From Acetobacteraceae bacterium (GTDB lineage: Bacteria > Pseudomonadota > Alphaproteobacteria > Acetobacterales > Acetobacteraceae): a stretch of DNA of 36,382 nt. Under the pieces are notes generated by a model that searched no databases, had not been told where the DNA came from, and was given only the letters and a program-made list of their open reading frames with translations. The DNA lies in the NCBI GenBank assembly GCA_003133065.1, contig PKZM01000135.1, positions 1-36,382 of the forward strand, in the 5' to 3' direction. Each line of letters starts with the position of its first letter. Positions within the stretch are counted from its first letter, which is position 1. A program made the translations under genes and the position numbers. This document shows, piece by piece, positions 9,110 through 18,666 of the stretch.

Positions 9110-9691
9110 ATGCAGATCAATGTTTCGGGCAAGCAGGTGGATCTGTCGGATGCCCTGCGCACCCGCGTTGCCTCCAGCCTTGATGTGATCGCCGCCAAAT
9201 ATTTCGACCACGCGATGGAGGCGAACGTCACGTTCGGCCGTGCGCGCAGCTTCTTCACCTGCGACATCAACGTTCACGCAGGCCGCGGCCTGCGCCTGCG
9301 TGGCGAGGGCGAAGCGGGTGACGCCAACGCGGCGTTCGATGATGCGGCCGAGCATATTGCCACGCGTCTGCGACGCTATCGCCGCCGGGTGAACGACCAT
9401 CACCGCGCCCTGGCCCAGCGCGAGCGGCCTCAATCCGCACGGGCCTATGTCTTGCGCGCCGAGGCGGACGAGAGTGCGGCACCGCCCACGAGTGGACCGG
9501 CGTTTGCGACCGTTATCGCCGAGACGCAAACCGAGATATCGGTGCTTACGGTTGGCGATGCGGTGATGCGCATGGACCTCGCCGACCAGACCGTGATGAT
9601 GTTCCGCAATTCGGCGACCGGCGAATTGAACGTGATATACCGACGGCCGGACGGCAATATTGGATGGATCGATCCAGCGGCAAAGTCATGA
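9110..9691 (+). CDS. hpf: Ribosome hibernation promoting factor, long form
   Basis: MQINVSGKQVDLSDALRTRVASSLDVIAAKYFDHAMEANVTF plus C-terminal dimerisation domain EISVLTVGDAVMRMDLADQTVMMFRNSATGELNVIYRRPDGNIGWIDP. Confidence 0.93.
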   Translation: MQINVSGKQVDLSDALRTRVASSLDVIAAKYFDHAMEANVTFGRARSFFTCDINVHAGRGLRLRGEGEAGDANAAFDDAAEHIATRLRRYRRRVNDHHRALAQRERPQSARAYVLRAEADESAAPPTSGPAFATVIAETQTEISVLTVGDAVMRMDLADQTVMMFRNSATGELNVIYRRPDGNIGWIDPAAKS

Positions 9692-9771
9692 AGCCTCTGA
9701 AATGCGAGACCTTTCGTCAGAAAGAAACGAGAACCGGAAGACCCGTGGCGAATTAACGGGTAGCCGAAGAC

Positions 9772-11430
9772 TCATCCGGCGCGCCGCGGCTGTGTTCGCG
9801 CTTGAATCCAGGAGTCCAGCCTACTCTGCTGCAACTGATCGAGGGTGAACGCAAGATAGAACAGGTCAGGACCGCGCATATTCGCTACGCAGACCGCCAG
9901 ATCGAGGCCATCGACGGCCAGTTTGCCTGTGTTGCCGACAGGCAAGCGTGTCTTGCACGAGAGAAGGGCGCCATGACTGGAAACATCTATCACCTCCGAC
10001 GCTATGGGCGCATCGCCAGCTATAGAGATGAAGGCCGGCAGATGTGCCTGCATGCGAGGCTCGCTGCGACGATTGACAGCGGCAGAGCAGGTGCGAACCA
10101 CGCGGTTTACCGCGTTGCGCAAGTCTGAAACCGCCGTGTCCAGGGTGGCGGCTGTCTGGCGCACAGCGTCCGCCTGGCGGTCGGTTTCGGTCACAGCATC
10201 GCGCATATGTTGCATGAGATTGCTCGTTTGGCGTGCGGCGCCGGCGGTCTCGCCGATACTACGGGAAATATTGACGGTAGCGGCACTTTGCTGATCGACG
10301 GCCGCGGCGACGGACGCCGCTATAGTCTCGATATCGCCGATCATGGTGACCATCTGCACAACCTGATCCGCGGCGTGCTGTGTGGCTTGGCGTACGGCGC
10401 TGATCTGCCGGGTAATGTCCTCGGTCGAACGGGCCGTCTGACTGGCCAGTTGCTTTACCTCGGCGGCGACCACGGCGAAGCCGCGGCCAGCGTCGCCTGC
10501 CCTGGCCGCCTCGATCGTGGCGTTCAAGGCGAGAAGGTTGGTTCGTGATGCGATGCTGGCAATCATGTCGGCGACCCGGCCGATCTGCTCGGCCTGGGTC
10601 GACAAAGCATCTATGCTGTCTCGCGCACCGCGTCCGGCGATCACGGCCCGTTGTGCGGCGGCACTGGAGCCGTTCACTTGGCGTGTGATCTCGCCGATCG
10701 AGGCCGCGAGCTCTTCCGCAGCGCCGGCGACGTTTTGTGCGGTGGAGAGTGTCTGATCGGTGGCGCGTGTGGCTTGAATGGCGTTCTCCTCGGTATGCGC
10801 CGCAGTGGCTGACATGGCCGTGGCGGTCTTCGCCATCTCGCCTGTCTGGGCGCTGACCTGGGCCATGGCCTGGTTACTTTCGCGCTCGATCGTGTCTGCC
10901 ATATCCCGCAACGCGCGCGTGCGCCGTGCATCGTCCGCCTTCACGTAGGTTTCGAGCAGAACCTCAAGATCCAGCCAGGCGATCTTGTTCAGGGCTGAGC
11001 GTAAATCGGCCGCACGCATCGCGCGGCGCTTGCCAATGCCGAAGAAGACGCTGCCTGGACGCCCATTATCCTCCAGCCCCAGATCTTTGATGATACCATT
11101 GACGACGCTGCCATGGCAGATTGCCACGGCGTACGCAGGCACGCCGTGTCTGTAGAAAGCCTCGGCCAGCACCTGGGCTGACTCTTCGAACCCTTCGCCC
11201 AGTTGACCGCTGACAACCCTGGCCCAATGCGATAGCCTGCAGCAGTGCACATCCGGACTGGTCAGCGCAGAGTGCAGTTCAGGCCAGGCCGCAAACGCCT
11301 GATGCAATTCTTCCAGCAATTTGGGCAGGCGCTGATGTGCATATTGCTTCTGCGAGCCCAGCAATGCCAGATCAGCCGGCCCAATCTTGAAGGCTGCCAG
11401 GCGCTTTTCCTGGTCGTCGTTAAAGCTCAT
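9772..11430 (-). CDS. Methyl-accepting chemotaxis protein: N-terminal globin-like (GCS) domain, MCP signalling domain, C-terminal PilZ domain
   Basis: No TM segments; protoglobin-like N-terminus; MCP hairpin [51 protein letters not shown]-terminal [18 protein letters not shown]...[13 protein letters not shown] resembles PilZ RxxxR...DxSxxG. Start ATG 11428-11430 with upstream AGGA. Confidence 0.88.
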   Translation of the reverse strand: MSFNDDQEKRLAAFKIGPADLALLGSQKQYAHQRLPKLLEELHQAFAAWPELHSALTSPDVHCCRLSHWARVVSGQLGEGFEESAQVLAEAFYRHGVPAYAVAICHGSVVNGIIKDLGLEDNGRPGSVFFGIGKRRAMRAADLRSALNKIAWLDLEVLLETYVKADDARRTRALRDMADTIERESNQAMAQVSAQTGEMAKTATAMSATAAHTEENAIQATRATDQTLSTAQNVAGAAEELAASIGEITRQVNGSSAAAQRAVIAGRGARDSIDALSTQAEQIGRVADMIASIASRTNLLALNATIEAARAGDAGRGFAVVAAEVKQLASQTARSTEDITRQISAVRQATQHAADQVVQMVTMIGDIETIAASVAAAVDQQSAATVNISRSIGETAGAARQTSNLMQHMRDAVTETDRQADAVRQTAATLDTAVSDLRNAVNRVVRTCSAAVNRRSEPRMQAHLPAFISIAGDAPIASEVIDVSSHGALLSCKTRLPVGNTGKLAVDGLDLAVCVANMRGPDLFYLAFTLDQLQQSRLDSWIQARTQPRRAG

Positions 11431-11541
11431 GCGCTCCTGACCTTGCAATGACGATGCCGGCCGAGGCTCTCACAGGGTGGATAAGAACGCTTTAATCTTG
11501 CTTCAACGCTGGGGATGTCCGGCGAGGGCAGAAGGAAGCGC

Positions 11542-11575
11542 TTCTTTTTTGAAAAAAGAACCAAAAAAATTTTGG
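11542..11575 (-). repeat. AT-rich palindromic intergenic repeat (copy 3)
   Basis: TTCTTTTTTGAAAAAAGAACCAAAAAAATTTTGG, reverse orientation, between rne stop and the MCP gene. Confidence 0.78.
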
Positions 11576-11642
11576 TCTTTGCGGCAATTCCGGTCCCCGC
11601 GGGGCGCGCATTTCCTTCCAAAGCCGAGTTCGTGAGGGGCTG

Positions 11643-14432
11643 CTATCGCCGCCACCAGCCTTTCTTGCGTTCGACAACGGTGCCTTCGCCGCTACCTATC
11701 AGCACGGGCTTGACGACCGGTGAGAGTGGCTCGCCGGCCTGAGCTTCGGCGAAAACCTCCATCTGTGGCGCCGCTGCCTCTGGCCGGGCGGGGTTTGGGG
11801 CGTGCAATTCTGCCTGTTCGAGCGCCTCGAAAATATCGAGGCCCGCGAGTGCAAATGGATCCGCCGGCGTGGGGCCAACATAGGGTACATATGCAGGTGG
11901 CGTGTAGGGCGCCGCCAAGGCCGTCGCCGTCGCCGCCGGCGGTGGAACCATGTTGCCTTCCTCGCCAGGTTTGCGCCGGCGCCGTCCGCCACGCCGGCCG
12001 CGTTTTGTGGGGGCGTCCGCCGGTTCTGCAATCTGATCCGGCGCCATATCGGACGGCCCTTGTGGCGCGGGCATATCGTCGGCGGCTTCGCTGGCCTCGT
12101 CGTGCCCCGGCACAGGCGGCGCTTCCCACGCTGTGGGAGGCATGTCGAGGTCCCGGATTTCAGGCTGATCCCCGCCAATCGGCGCTGGCGCAGCTGCGTC
12201 AGATGTCGCCCCCTCCTCACGGCGTCCGCCGCGGCGGCGGCGGCGGCGGCGCTTACGGCGGCGTTCGCCTTCCTCGGCGGTCTCGCCCGGCACGTGATCG
12301 GAATCGGTTGTGAAGTCGCCGGTCGGCATGGCAGATTTTGCGCTGGACGGTGCACTTGGCACGGGCATGTCCACGTCATCCTCCTCTTCGGAGATGTCGG
12401 CTTCCCCTGCGTCCTCCTCGGGCGTCTGCTGCGCTTGCACGACGGGCGGCGGCAGATCGCTCGGGACCGCCGCCCGCAGACGGTCGATACGCGTCTGGGC
12501 CGCGAGGAGCGTCTCATCCGGCGCGAAGCAGACCACCATGCCGTATCGCTCCTCGATCTCCGTCAGACGCTGACGTTTGTGGTTGAGGATGTAGAGCGCA
12601 GTCGCGCTGTTCACATGCACCAGGATCTCCGCCGCGCGGCGGCGGCCGCCTTCCTCCTCGATCTCGCGCAGCACATGCAGCGCCGCACTCTCGGTGCTGC
12701 GGACATGTCCGGTCCCGCCGCACTGTTGGCAGACATTGAGGCTGGTCTCGGCGAGCGACGGCCGCAGCCGCTGCCGGCTGAGCTCCAGCAGGCCGAAATG
12801 GCTGATATGGCCAATCTGGATGCGCGCACGGTCGTTTTTCAGCGCATCCGCCATCCGGCGCTCGACCATCGCGTTGTGCTTTTTCGATTCCATGTCGATG
12901 AAATCGATCACGATCAGGCCGGCGAGATCGCGCAGCCGCAACTGGCGCGCGGCCTCCTCGGCCGCCTCCAGATTGGTGCGCAGCGCCGTCTCCTCTATGC
13001 CGCGCTCGCGGGTGGAGCGGCCGGAATTGACGTCGATGGCGACGAGCGCCTCGGTCTGATTGATCACCAGATAGCCGCCGGATCGCAATTGCACGGTTGG
13101 GCTGAGCATCGCATCCAGCATGGATTCGACCTGCTGGTGGGCGAAGAGGGGCTGCGCGTTATGCGGCCAGAGCTGAACCTTTTTGACATGCGTGGGCATC
13201 AGCATCCGCATGTAGTCGCGCGCCGCCCGCCATCCCTCCGCGCCGTCGACAAGCAGTTCGTCGACGTCGCGGGAATAGACGTCCCGAATCGCACGCTTGA
13301 TGAGGCTGGCCTCCTCGTAGATCAGCGCCGGTGCGGTGGACAGCATTGTCTGCTCGCGGATGTCGTCCCATAGACGCAGCAGGTACTCACCGTCGCGTTT
13401 GATTTCGGCCTTTGGGCGGGCGGCGCCGGCGGTGCGCACGATCAAGCCCATGCCACGTGGGATTTCCAACTCGGTGGTGACTTCCTTCAGCCGCCGGCGG
13501 TCTGCGGCCGAGGTGATCTTGCGCGATATGCCGCCGCCGCGCGGCGAGTTCGGCATCAGCACGCAGTACCGGCCCGCGAGCGAGATGTAAGTGGTCAGGG
13601 CAGCGCCCTTTGTACCCCGTTCCTCCTTGACGACCTGAACGAGCAGGATCTGCCTGCGGCGTATGACCTCTTGGATCTTATAGCTGCGCATGAAACGGGA
13701 AGGTTGGCGAGAATGTGTGACCTCCTCGCCGGCATCATTTTCGCCGCCGATCGTCTCAGGCGCCGGCGCCTCTGCCGTCTGGACCTGGTGAACGCGGTGG
13801 CCTGTTTCCGGTTGATCACCGCTTTCCATCGAGCCTGGAATGTCCAGGGTCTGTCCGGCCGGGTCTTCAGAGTGGCCTGCTGCAATCTGGGCGGGCGGGT
13901 TATCCCCAGCGGGCTCAGCGGCCTCGGGAGCAGTGTCTGCCCCGAGCTCGATCGGTTCGTCAGCACATTCCGCCGATGGGATGGCCGCGCCTACGCGACC
14001 CTCATCCTGCCGTAGCAGAGCCTGCGCGTCGACTATCTCTGTGCCAGCCGATGCTTCGTCGGTGACAAACGCGACAGCGGCCTGTAGTGCCGGAGCAGGC
14101 ACATAGGCTGCCTCGTCCTCCTCCGCCTCCTCTTCGGCGCGGGCTTCCTCCTCCTGTATGGCGAGCAGGCGCTGCCGATCGGCCACGGGGATCTGGTAGT
14201 AATCCGGGTGAATTTCGCCGAAGGCCAGGAAGCCGTGCCGGTTTCCGCCATATTCGACAAAGGCCGCCTGAAGGCTCGGCTCTACGCGGACGACCTTGGC
14301 GAGGTAGATATTACCTTTAAGCTGTCGGCGCGATTGAGTTTCGACATCAAAATCTTCGAGGCGGTTACCGTCCAGCACCACAACGCGGGTTTCTTCCGCG
14401 TGGCTGGCATCGATGAGAAGGCGCTTGGTCAT
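11643..14432 (-). CDS. rne: Ribonuclease E/G family protein
   Basis: Start MTKRLLIDASHAEETRVVVLDGNRLEDFDVE (ATG 14430-14432) inside the longer ORF; S1-like region; catalytic VAIDVNSGRSTRERGIEETALRTNLEAAEEAARQLRLRDLAGLIVIDFIDM; Zn-link CQQCGGTGHVRS; Arg-rich C-terminus RRRKRRRRRRRGGRREE. Confidence 0.96.
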   Translation of the reverse strand: MTKRLLIDASHAEETRVVVLDGNRLEDFDVETQSRRQLKGNIYLAKVVRVEPSLQAAFVEYGGNRHGFLAFGEIHPDYYQIPVADRQRLLAIQEEEARAEEEAEEDEAAYVPAPALQAAVAFVTDEASAGTEIVDAQALLRQDEGRVGAAIPSAECADEPIELGADTAPEAAEPAGDNPPAQIAAGHSEDPAGQTLDIPGSMESGDQPETGHRVHQVQTAEAPAPETIGGENDAGEEVTHSRQPSRFMRSYKIQEVIRRRQILLVQVVKEERGTKGAALTTYISLAGRYCVLMPNSPRGGGISRKITSAADRRRLKEVTTELEIPRGMGLIVRTAGAARPKAEIKRDGEYLLRLWDDIREQTMLSTAPALIYEEASLIKRAIRDVYSRDVDELLVDGAEGWRAARDYMRMLMPTHVKKVQLWPHNAQPLFAHQQVESMLDAMLSPTVQLRSGGYLVINQTEALVAIDVNSGRSTRERGIEETALRTNLEAAEEAARQLRLRDLAGLIVIDFIDMESKKHNAMVERRMADALKNDRARIQIGHISHFGLLELSRQRLRPSLAETSLNVCQQCGGTGHVRSTESAALHVLREIEEEGGRRRAAEILVHVNSATALYILNHKRQRLTEIEERYGMVVCFAPDETLLAAQTRIDRLRAAVPSDLPPPVVQAQQTPEEDAGEADISEEEDDVDMPVPSAPSSAKSAMPTGDFTTDSDHVPGETAEEGERRRKRRRRRRRGGRREEGATSDAAAPAPIGGDQPEIRDLDMPPTAWEAPPVPGHDEASEAADDMPAPQGPSDMAPDQIAEPADAPTKRGRRGGRRRRKPGEEGNMVPPPAATATALAAPYTPPAYVPYVGPTPADPFALAGLDIFEALEQAELHAPNPARPEAAAPQMEVFAEAQAGEPLSPVVKPVLIGSGEGTVVERKKGWWRR

Positions 14433-14778
14433 AAAGTCTGGAGCTCCGGGGCCCCGGCGTCGCGCAACACAACCGCTTGCATGCACTGCGCGGTGGCGCG
14501 CCCTGTCGGGCCGATAAAGTGGGATCGATAGGTCGGGTGCAGGCCTTGGCACGCACGCGGCGATGACGACGGATGACACCGAACCGCAAAACCGGCCGCT
14601 GAACGGTCGAAACGGTGGTCCTGAACTCTGTCGTGGCGCTGCGTATGCCTGCCATAAGTAAACCTCGCGCGCATTGCGCGCGCATTACGGCGCCGACGAG
14701 GTTCGCTGCGCCAAATCATGACATGAAGGAAAGCGCGGCTCACCGCAAGGGTGTTTACGGCCGAGAGGAAAGAAACTG

Positions 14779-14811
14779 CGCTTTTTTGAAAAAAAGAGCC
14801 AAAAAACTCTT
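14779..14811 (-). repeat. AT-rich palindromic intergenic repeat (copy 4), left half of an inverted pair
   Basis: CGCTTTTTTGAAAAAAAGAGCCAAAAAACTCTT; reverse orientation relative to copy 5. Confidence 0.7.
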
Positions 14812-14866
14812 ACTCTTCTACTCTAACCCGTAACCCACCTGCTCACCACGCCCCGGCTCTGAGCCG

Positions 14867-14902
14867 ACAAAAGTTTTTAGGTTCTTTTTTTCAAAAAAGA
14901 AC
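14867..14902 (+). repeat. AT-rich palindromic intergenic repeat (copy 5), right half of an inverted pair
   Basis: ACAAAAGTTTTTAGGTTCTTTTTTTCAAAAAAGAAC. Confidence 0.8.
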
Positions 14903-15006
14903 AGACTTTTACCAGGCCCCTTGTGTCTTGTTGCGTCGCCGCCACATGTCTGACGATTAATCAGTGGCCTACGTGTTTTTCCGGAGACGCTGTGTTAAGC
15001 TGAGCT

Positions 15007-15837
15007 GTGAGGGATCAACCGTCATATACCCGCAGGCTGCTGCTGGGACATGGAGTCGGTGCAGCGCTGCTGCTGCCCGCGGCGTCCCGTGCTGCCGCCG
15101 TACATCGGCCCCTAAAGCCGGAGTCACGCATCCTTCACGCGCCGCTCGTTGTGCTGGACCCAGGTCATGGCGGGAAGGATCCAGGGGCGATCGGGGTGTC
15201 CGGCACGTACGAGAAGCACATCGCGTTCGCCGCAGCCAGCGAGTTGGCCCGCCAACTGCGTTCCTCAGGCCGCTACGAGGTCGCGCTAACACGCCACAAC
15301 GACGTGTTTATTCCACTTCAGGATCGGGTTGCCATCGCCCAGGCGCAGGGTGCCGCCTTGTTCATTTCGATGCATGCGGACGCCGTCGACGATCACAGCG
15401 TGAAGGGTGCGAGCGTTTACACACTGGCGGCAACAGCCTCGGACGCTCAGACGGCCTCCCTGGCCGATAGCGAGAACGCTGCCGACCGCTATGCGGGGCA
15501 GGAAGCTGCCGGTGTATCGCCGCAGGTGGCTGAAATCCTCGCGAGCCTGGTTCGGCATGAAACGCGGGTCGGTTCGGCGCATATGCAGCAGCATGTCGTG
15601 GCGGCCCTGAGCCGGGATATGCCGCTACTCGATAATCCGGCCAGGCATGCAGGTTTTGCCGTGCTAAAGGCTGCCGATATCCCCAGCGTGTTGGTGGAGA
15701 TGGGCTTCATGTCGAACCGCCATGACGAGGCTGCGTTGCGCCAGGCAGGTCATCGTGCGATGGTTGCCAGCGCCATTCACCGTGCGATCGACGGGTTCTT
15801 TGCATCCGATGGTCAACATACGCATATCGTTGGCTAA
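15007..15837 (+). CDS. amiC: N-acetylmuramoyl-L-alanine amidase (AmiC-type, Amidase_3)
   Basis: LVVLDPGHGGKDPGAIGVSGTYEKHIAFAAA...LTRHNDVFIPLQDRVAIAQAQGAALFISMHADA...VLVEMGFMSNRHDE; GTG start; RR-containing signal region. Confidence 0.94.
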   Translation: MRDQPSYTRRLLLGHGVGAALLLPAASRAAAVHRPLKPESRILHAPLVVLDPGHGGKDPGAIGVSGTYEKHIAFAAASELARQLRSSGRYEVALTRHNDVFIPLQDRVAIAQAQGAALFISMHADAVDDHSVKGASVYTLAATASDAQTASLADSENAADRYAGQEAAGVSPQVAEILASLVRHETRVGSAHMQQHVVAALSRDMPLLDNPARHAGFAVLKAADIPSVLVEMGFMSNRHDEAALRQAGHRAMVASAIHRAIDGFFASDGQHTHIVG

Positions 15838-15865
15838 AGGCGGCTGACCCGACGATGCCTTCTCC

Positions 15866-15888
15866 GCGCGGCCTTGGGCCGCGCTTTT
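15866..15888 (+). terminator. Rho-independent terminator downstream of amiC
   Basis: GCGCGGCC-TTG-GGCCGCGC stem-loop followed by TTTT. Confidence 0.85.
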
Positions 15889-15924
15889 CTTATGAGAATT
15901 CGGTGAGGGATTTAGAGCGAAACT

Positions 15925-18558
15925 ATGGACGGTCCACGCGAGCGATTGATCGTGCCCTCTGAGGCACCGCCACCTCCCCAAACACCGCTTCGGCGGCGGC
16001 CGAGCGGTATTCTTGCCTTCATACGCGGCGTGTTCGGCCTGTTCTTTGCCATCGGCCTGGTTGCAGCCGGCGCGGGTGTCCTGGTGGTGTGGAACGTCTA
16101 CGAACGCTATGCGTCGGATTTGCCCACGCTGGACGGATTGCGCACCTACCAGCCGCCGGTGATGAGCCGCGTGTATGCTGGTGACGACCGGCTGATGGCG
16201 GAATTGGCTAATGAGCGGCGCATCTTCGCGCCGATCGCGGCAATCCCGGAGCGCGTCAAGCGCGCCTTTATTGCTGCCGAGGATCAAAATTTCTATTCGC
16301 ATCATGGTGTTGATCCATTCGCGATCGTACGCGCCGCGTACACGGACCTGCAACGACTGGGCGAATCTCGCCGCCCGGTGGGTGCATCCACCATCACGCA
16401 GCAGGTGGCGCGCAATATGGTTCTAGGCTCCGATGCGCTGACCCGGGAACGCAAGATCAAGGAGGTCCTGCTTGCTATCCGCATGGAGCATGTGCTCAGC
16501 AAGCCGCGGATTCTGGAGCTCTACCTGAACCAGATCTATCTGGGGCAGGGCGCTTACGGCGTGGTCGCTGCGGCCCAGACCTATTTTAACAAGCCGCTTG
16601 ATCAACTCACGCTGGGCGAGGCCGCCATGTTGGCGGCTTTGCCGAAATCTCCTAGCAATTACAATCCGTTCCGGTTCCCGCAGGCGGCCCGGGCCCGGCG
16701 CGACTGGGTGCTGGACCGCATGGCCGACACGCATGCCATTACGCCCGAGGAGGCCGTGGCTGGCCGCGCCGAGCCGCTCGTGCCTAACAAGTATCGCGCC
16801 CCAGACAGCGTGCCCGATGCTGGATGGTTCACAGAGGAGGTGCGGCGCCGGCTGCTTGATCGTTTTGGCCCTGACCAGACGACCGAGGGCGGCTTGATCG
16901 TTCATACAAGTCTCGATCCAGCCCTTCAGACGCAGGCGGATACGGCGCTGCGAGACGGGCTCCTGCGCTATGATCACAGCCATGGTGGTTGGCGTGGCCC
17001 TGTGGGCCGGATAACCAGCCTGGCGTCGCTGGAAGGCGATTGGCCGGACGCCCTGGGACGCGTTACCAGGCCCTCCGGCATGCTGCCGGACTGGCGATTG
17101 GCGGTGGTGCTGGGTGAAACGCCAACTGGTGCCCGCCTAGGCTATCTTCAGTCTGACGAGCCGGGTGGCCCCGCCGTGCCGCATACCGGTGAAATTCTCC
17201 TGTCCGAACTCGCATGGGCGCGGCCAGTTGCGGCCAACGGCGAACTCGGGGGTGGGCCTCGGCGGATCGCTGATGTGGTCAAGCCAGGCGATGTTGTGAT
17301 GGTTCAGCCCGAGGAGAGCACGGTGGAGATGGCCGTGCCCGGCCATAGGCTGGTCCGTGGCCGCGCCCACCCGGCCCTGGTGAGCCTGGAAAAGCTGCAA
17401 TTGAGGCAGATCCCGCGCGTGGAGGGGGCGCTGGTGTCACTCGATCCACGCACCGGCCGGGTGCTGGCGATGTCGGGTGGGTGGAGCCAGGATGCGAGCA
17501 AATTCGATCGGGCGACACAGGCCTTGCGCCAGCCGGGCAGCTCCTTCAAGCCGTTTGTGTATCTCGCGGCGATGGAGCAGGGGATCTCACCCAGTGCCCG
17601 ATTCGATGATGAAGCCTTCTGTCTGAACGGCTGGTGCCCCAATAACTACGAGCTGAATTTCGGCGGCCCAACCCCGCTGCGCATCGCGTTGGAGCAGTCG
17701 CTCAATCTGGTGACGGTGCGGCTGGCGCAGCATATCGGCATGGACGCGGTGGCGCGGACGGCGATTGCCTTTCACCTTGTGGATGGCATGCCGCGGGTGC
17801 TGCCCGCCGCGCTGGGTGCGGTGGAGACGACAGTCCTGAAGGAGGCCGGTGCATATGCTTCCCTCGCCGAGGGCGGGCGCGAAGTGGTGCCGAGCCTGAT
17901 CGACAGTGTGCAGGACCGCGATGGCAGGATCCTGTGGCGGCCCCCGAGCCTGGTGCTTGGAGCGAGCGACCCATCGCAACCTCCAACCCTGACAGATCCT
18001 CGCCCACAGGTTGCCGACGCGCAAAGCGCCTACCAGATAGTGAAAATGATGCAGGGCGTGGTGCAATTCGGCACCGGTATTCCCGCCGTTACAGGCCTGG
18101 ACCGACCGATCGCCGGCAAGACCGGGACCAGTCAAGACTATAATGATGCCTGGTTTTCGGGATTTACACCGGATTTGGTGACGATCGTATGGGTCGGCTT
18201 CGATGCGCCGCAGACGCTCGGTGACAAACAGACAGGAGCCGCTGTGGCGGCCCCCATCTGGCATCAGTTCATGGTCGCAGCGTTGCATGACCGGCCGGTG
18301 CTTGACTTTCGTGAGCCTGACGGCGTGTCGCTTGATGGCTGGGCATGCGGTGCCCATACCTGCGTGGATGCTTTCAAGCCCGACCAGGTGCCCGGGGCTG
18401 CAGGCCTGCCTAATGATGGTATTGCGACGGCGACAGCTGCGGCTGATCCAGGCGTGCAGATGGTGAACCCTGACCCAGATGCATCATCTGGTGCGCTGCA
18501 GACGCCCAAGCCGGCGCCGGGTACCGGTGTGGATAGTGGCGTAGGCGGACTATATTGA
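15925..18558 (+). CDS. mrcA: Penicillin-binding protein 1A (class A bifunctional)
   Basis: GT51 motifs AAEDQNFYSHHGVD, GASTITQQVARNM, KIKEVLLAIRMEHVLSK, YLNQIYLGQGAYGVVAAAQTYF; transpeptidase QPGSSFKPF, SLN, IAGKTGTSQDYNDAWFSGF. Confidence 0.96.
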   Translation: MDGPRERLIVPSEAPPPPQTPLRRRPSGILAFIRGVFGLFFAIGLVAAGAGVLVVWNVYERYASDLPTLDGLRTYQPPVMSRVYAGDDRLMAELANERRIFAPIAAIPERVKRAFIAAEDQNFYSHHGVDPFAIVRAAYTDLQRLGESRRPVGASTITQQVARNMVLGSDALTRERKIKEVLLAIRMEHVLSKPRILELYLNQIYLGQGAYGVVAAAQTYFNKPLDQLTLGEAAMLAALPKSPSNYNPFRFPQAARARRDWVLDRMADTHAITPEEAVAGRAEPLVPNKYRAPDSVPDAGWFTEEVRRRLLDRFGPDQTTEGGLIVHTSLDPALQTQADTALRDGLLRYDHSHGGWRGPVGRITSLASLEGDWPDALGRVTRPSGMLPDWRLAVVLGETPTGARLGYLQSDEPGGPAVPHTGEILLSELAWARPVAANGELGGGPRRIADVVKPGDVVMVQPEESTVEMAVPGHRLVRGRAHPALVSLEKLQLRQIPRVEGALVSLDPRTGRVLAMSGGWSQDASKFDRATQALRQPGSSFKPFVYLAAMEQGISPSARFDDEAFCLNGWCPNNYELNFGGPTPLRIALEQSLNLVTVRLAQHIGMDAVARTAIAFHLVDGMPRVLPAALGAVETTVLKEAGAYASLAEGGREVVPSLIDSVQDRDGRILWRPPSLVLGASDPSQPPTLTDPRPQVADAQSAYQIVKMMQGVVQFGTGIPAVTGLDRPIAGKTGTSQDYNDAWFSGFTPDLVTIVWVGFDAPQTLGDKQTGAAVAAPIWHQFMVAALHDRPVLDFREPDGVSLDGWACGAHTCVDAFKPDQVPGAAGLPNDGIATATAAADPGVQMVNPDPDASSGALQTPKPAPGTGVDSGVGGLY

Positions 18559-18600
18559 CCTTTTGAGCACGTCGGCTGTTGTCTCCGCGACAGCGCACCA

Positions 18601-18632
18601 ACAGTTTTTTGCTTCTTTTTTCAAAAAAGAAG
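18601..18632 (+). repeat. AT-rich palindromic intergenic repeat (copy 6)
   Basis: ACAGTTTTTTGCTTCTTTTTTCAAAAAAGAAG between mrcA and prfB. Confidence 0.78.
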
Positions 18633-18666
18633 TTCTTTCTTCCTTTTTATCTAGGGCAAACACGTC

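Noticed and set aside
11802-13373. 523-aa plus-strand ORF antisense to rne
   Set aside because: It is a shadow frame of the high-GC rne gene; low-complexity Arg/Gly/His composition and no recognisable domain, while the minus strand clearly encodes RNase E.
17587-18357. 256-aa minus-strand ORF opposite PBP1A
   Set aside because: Overlaps the transpeptidase domain motifs on the plus strand; spurious.
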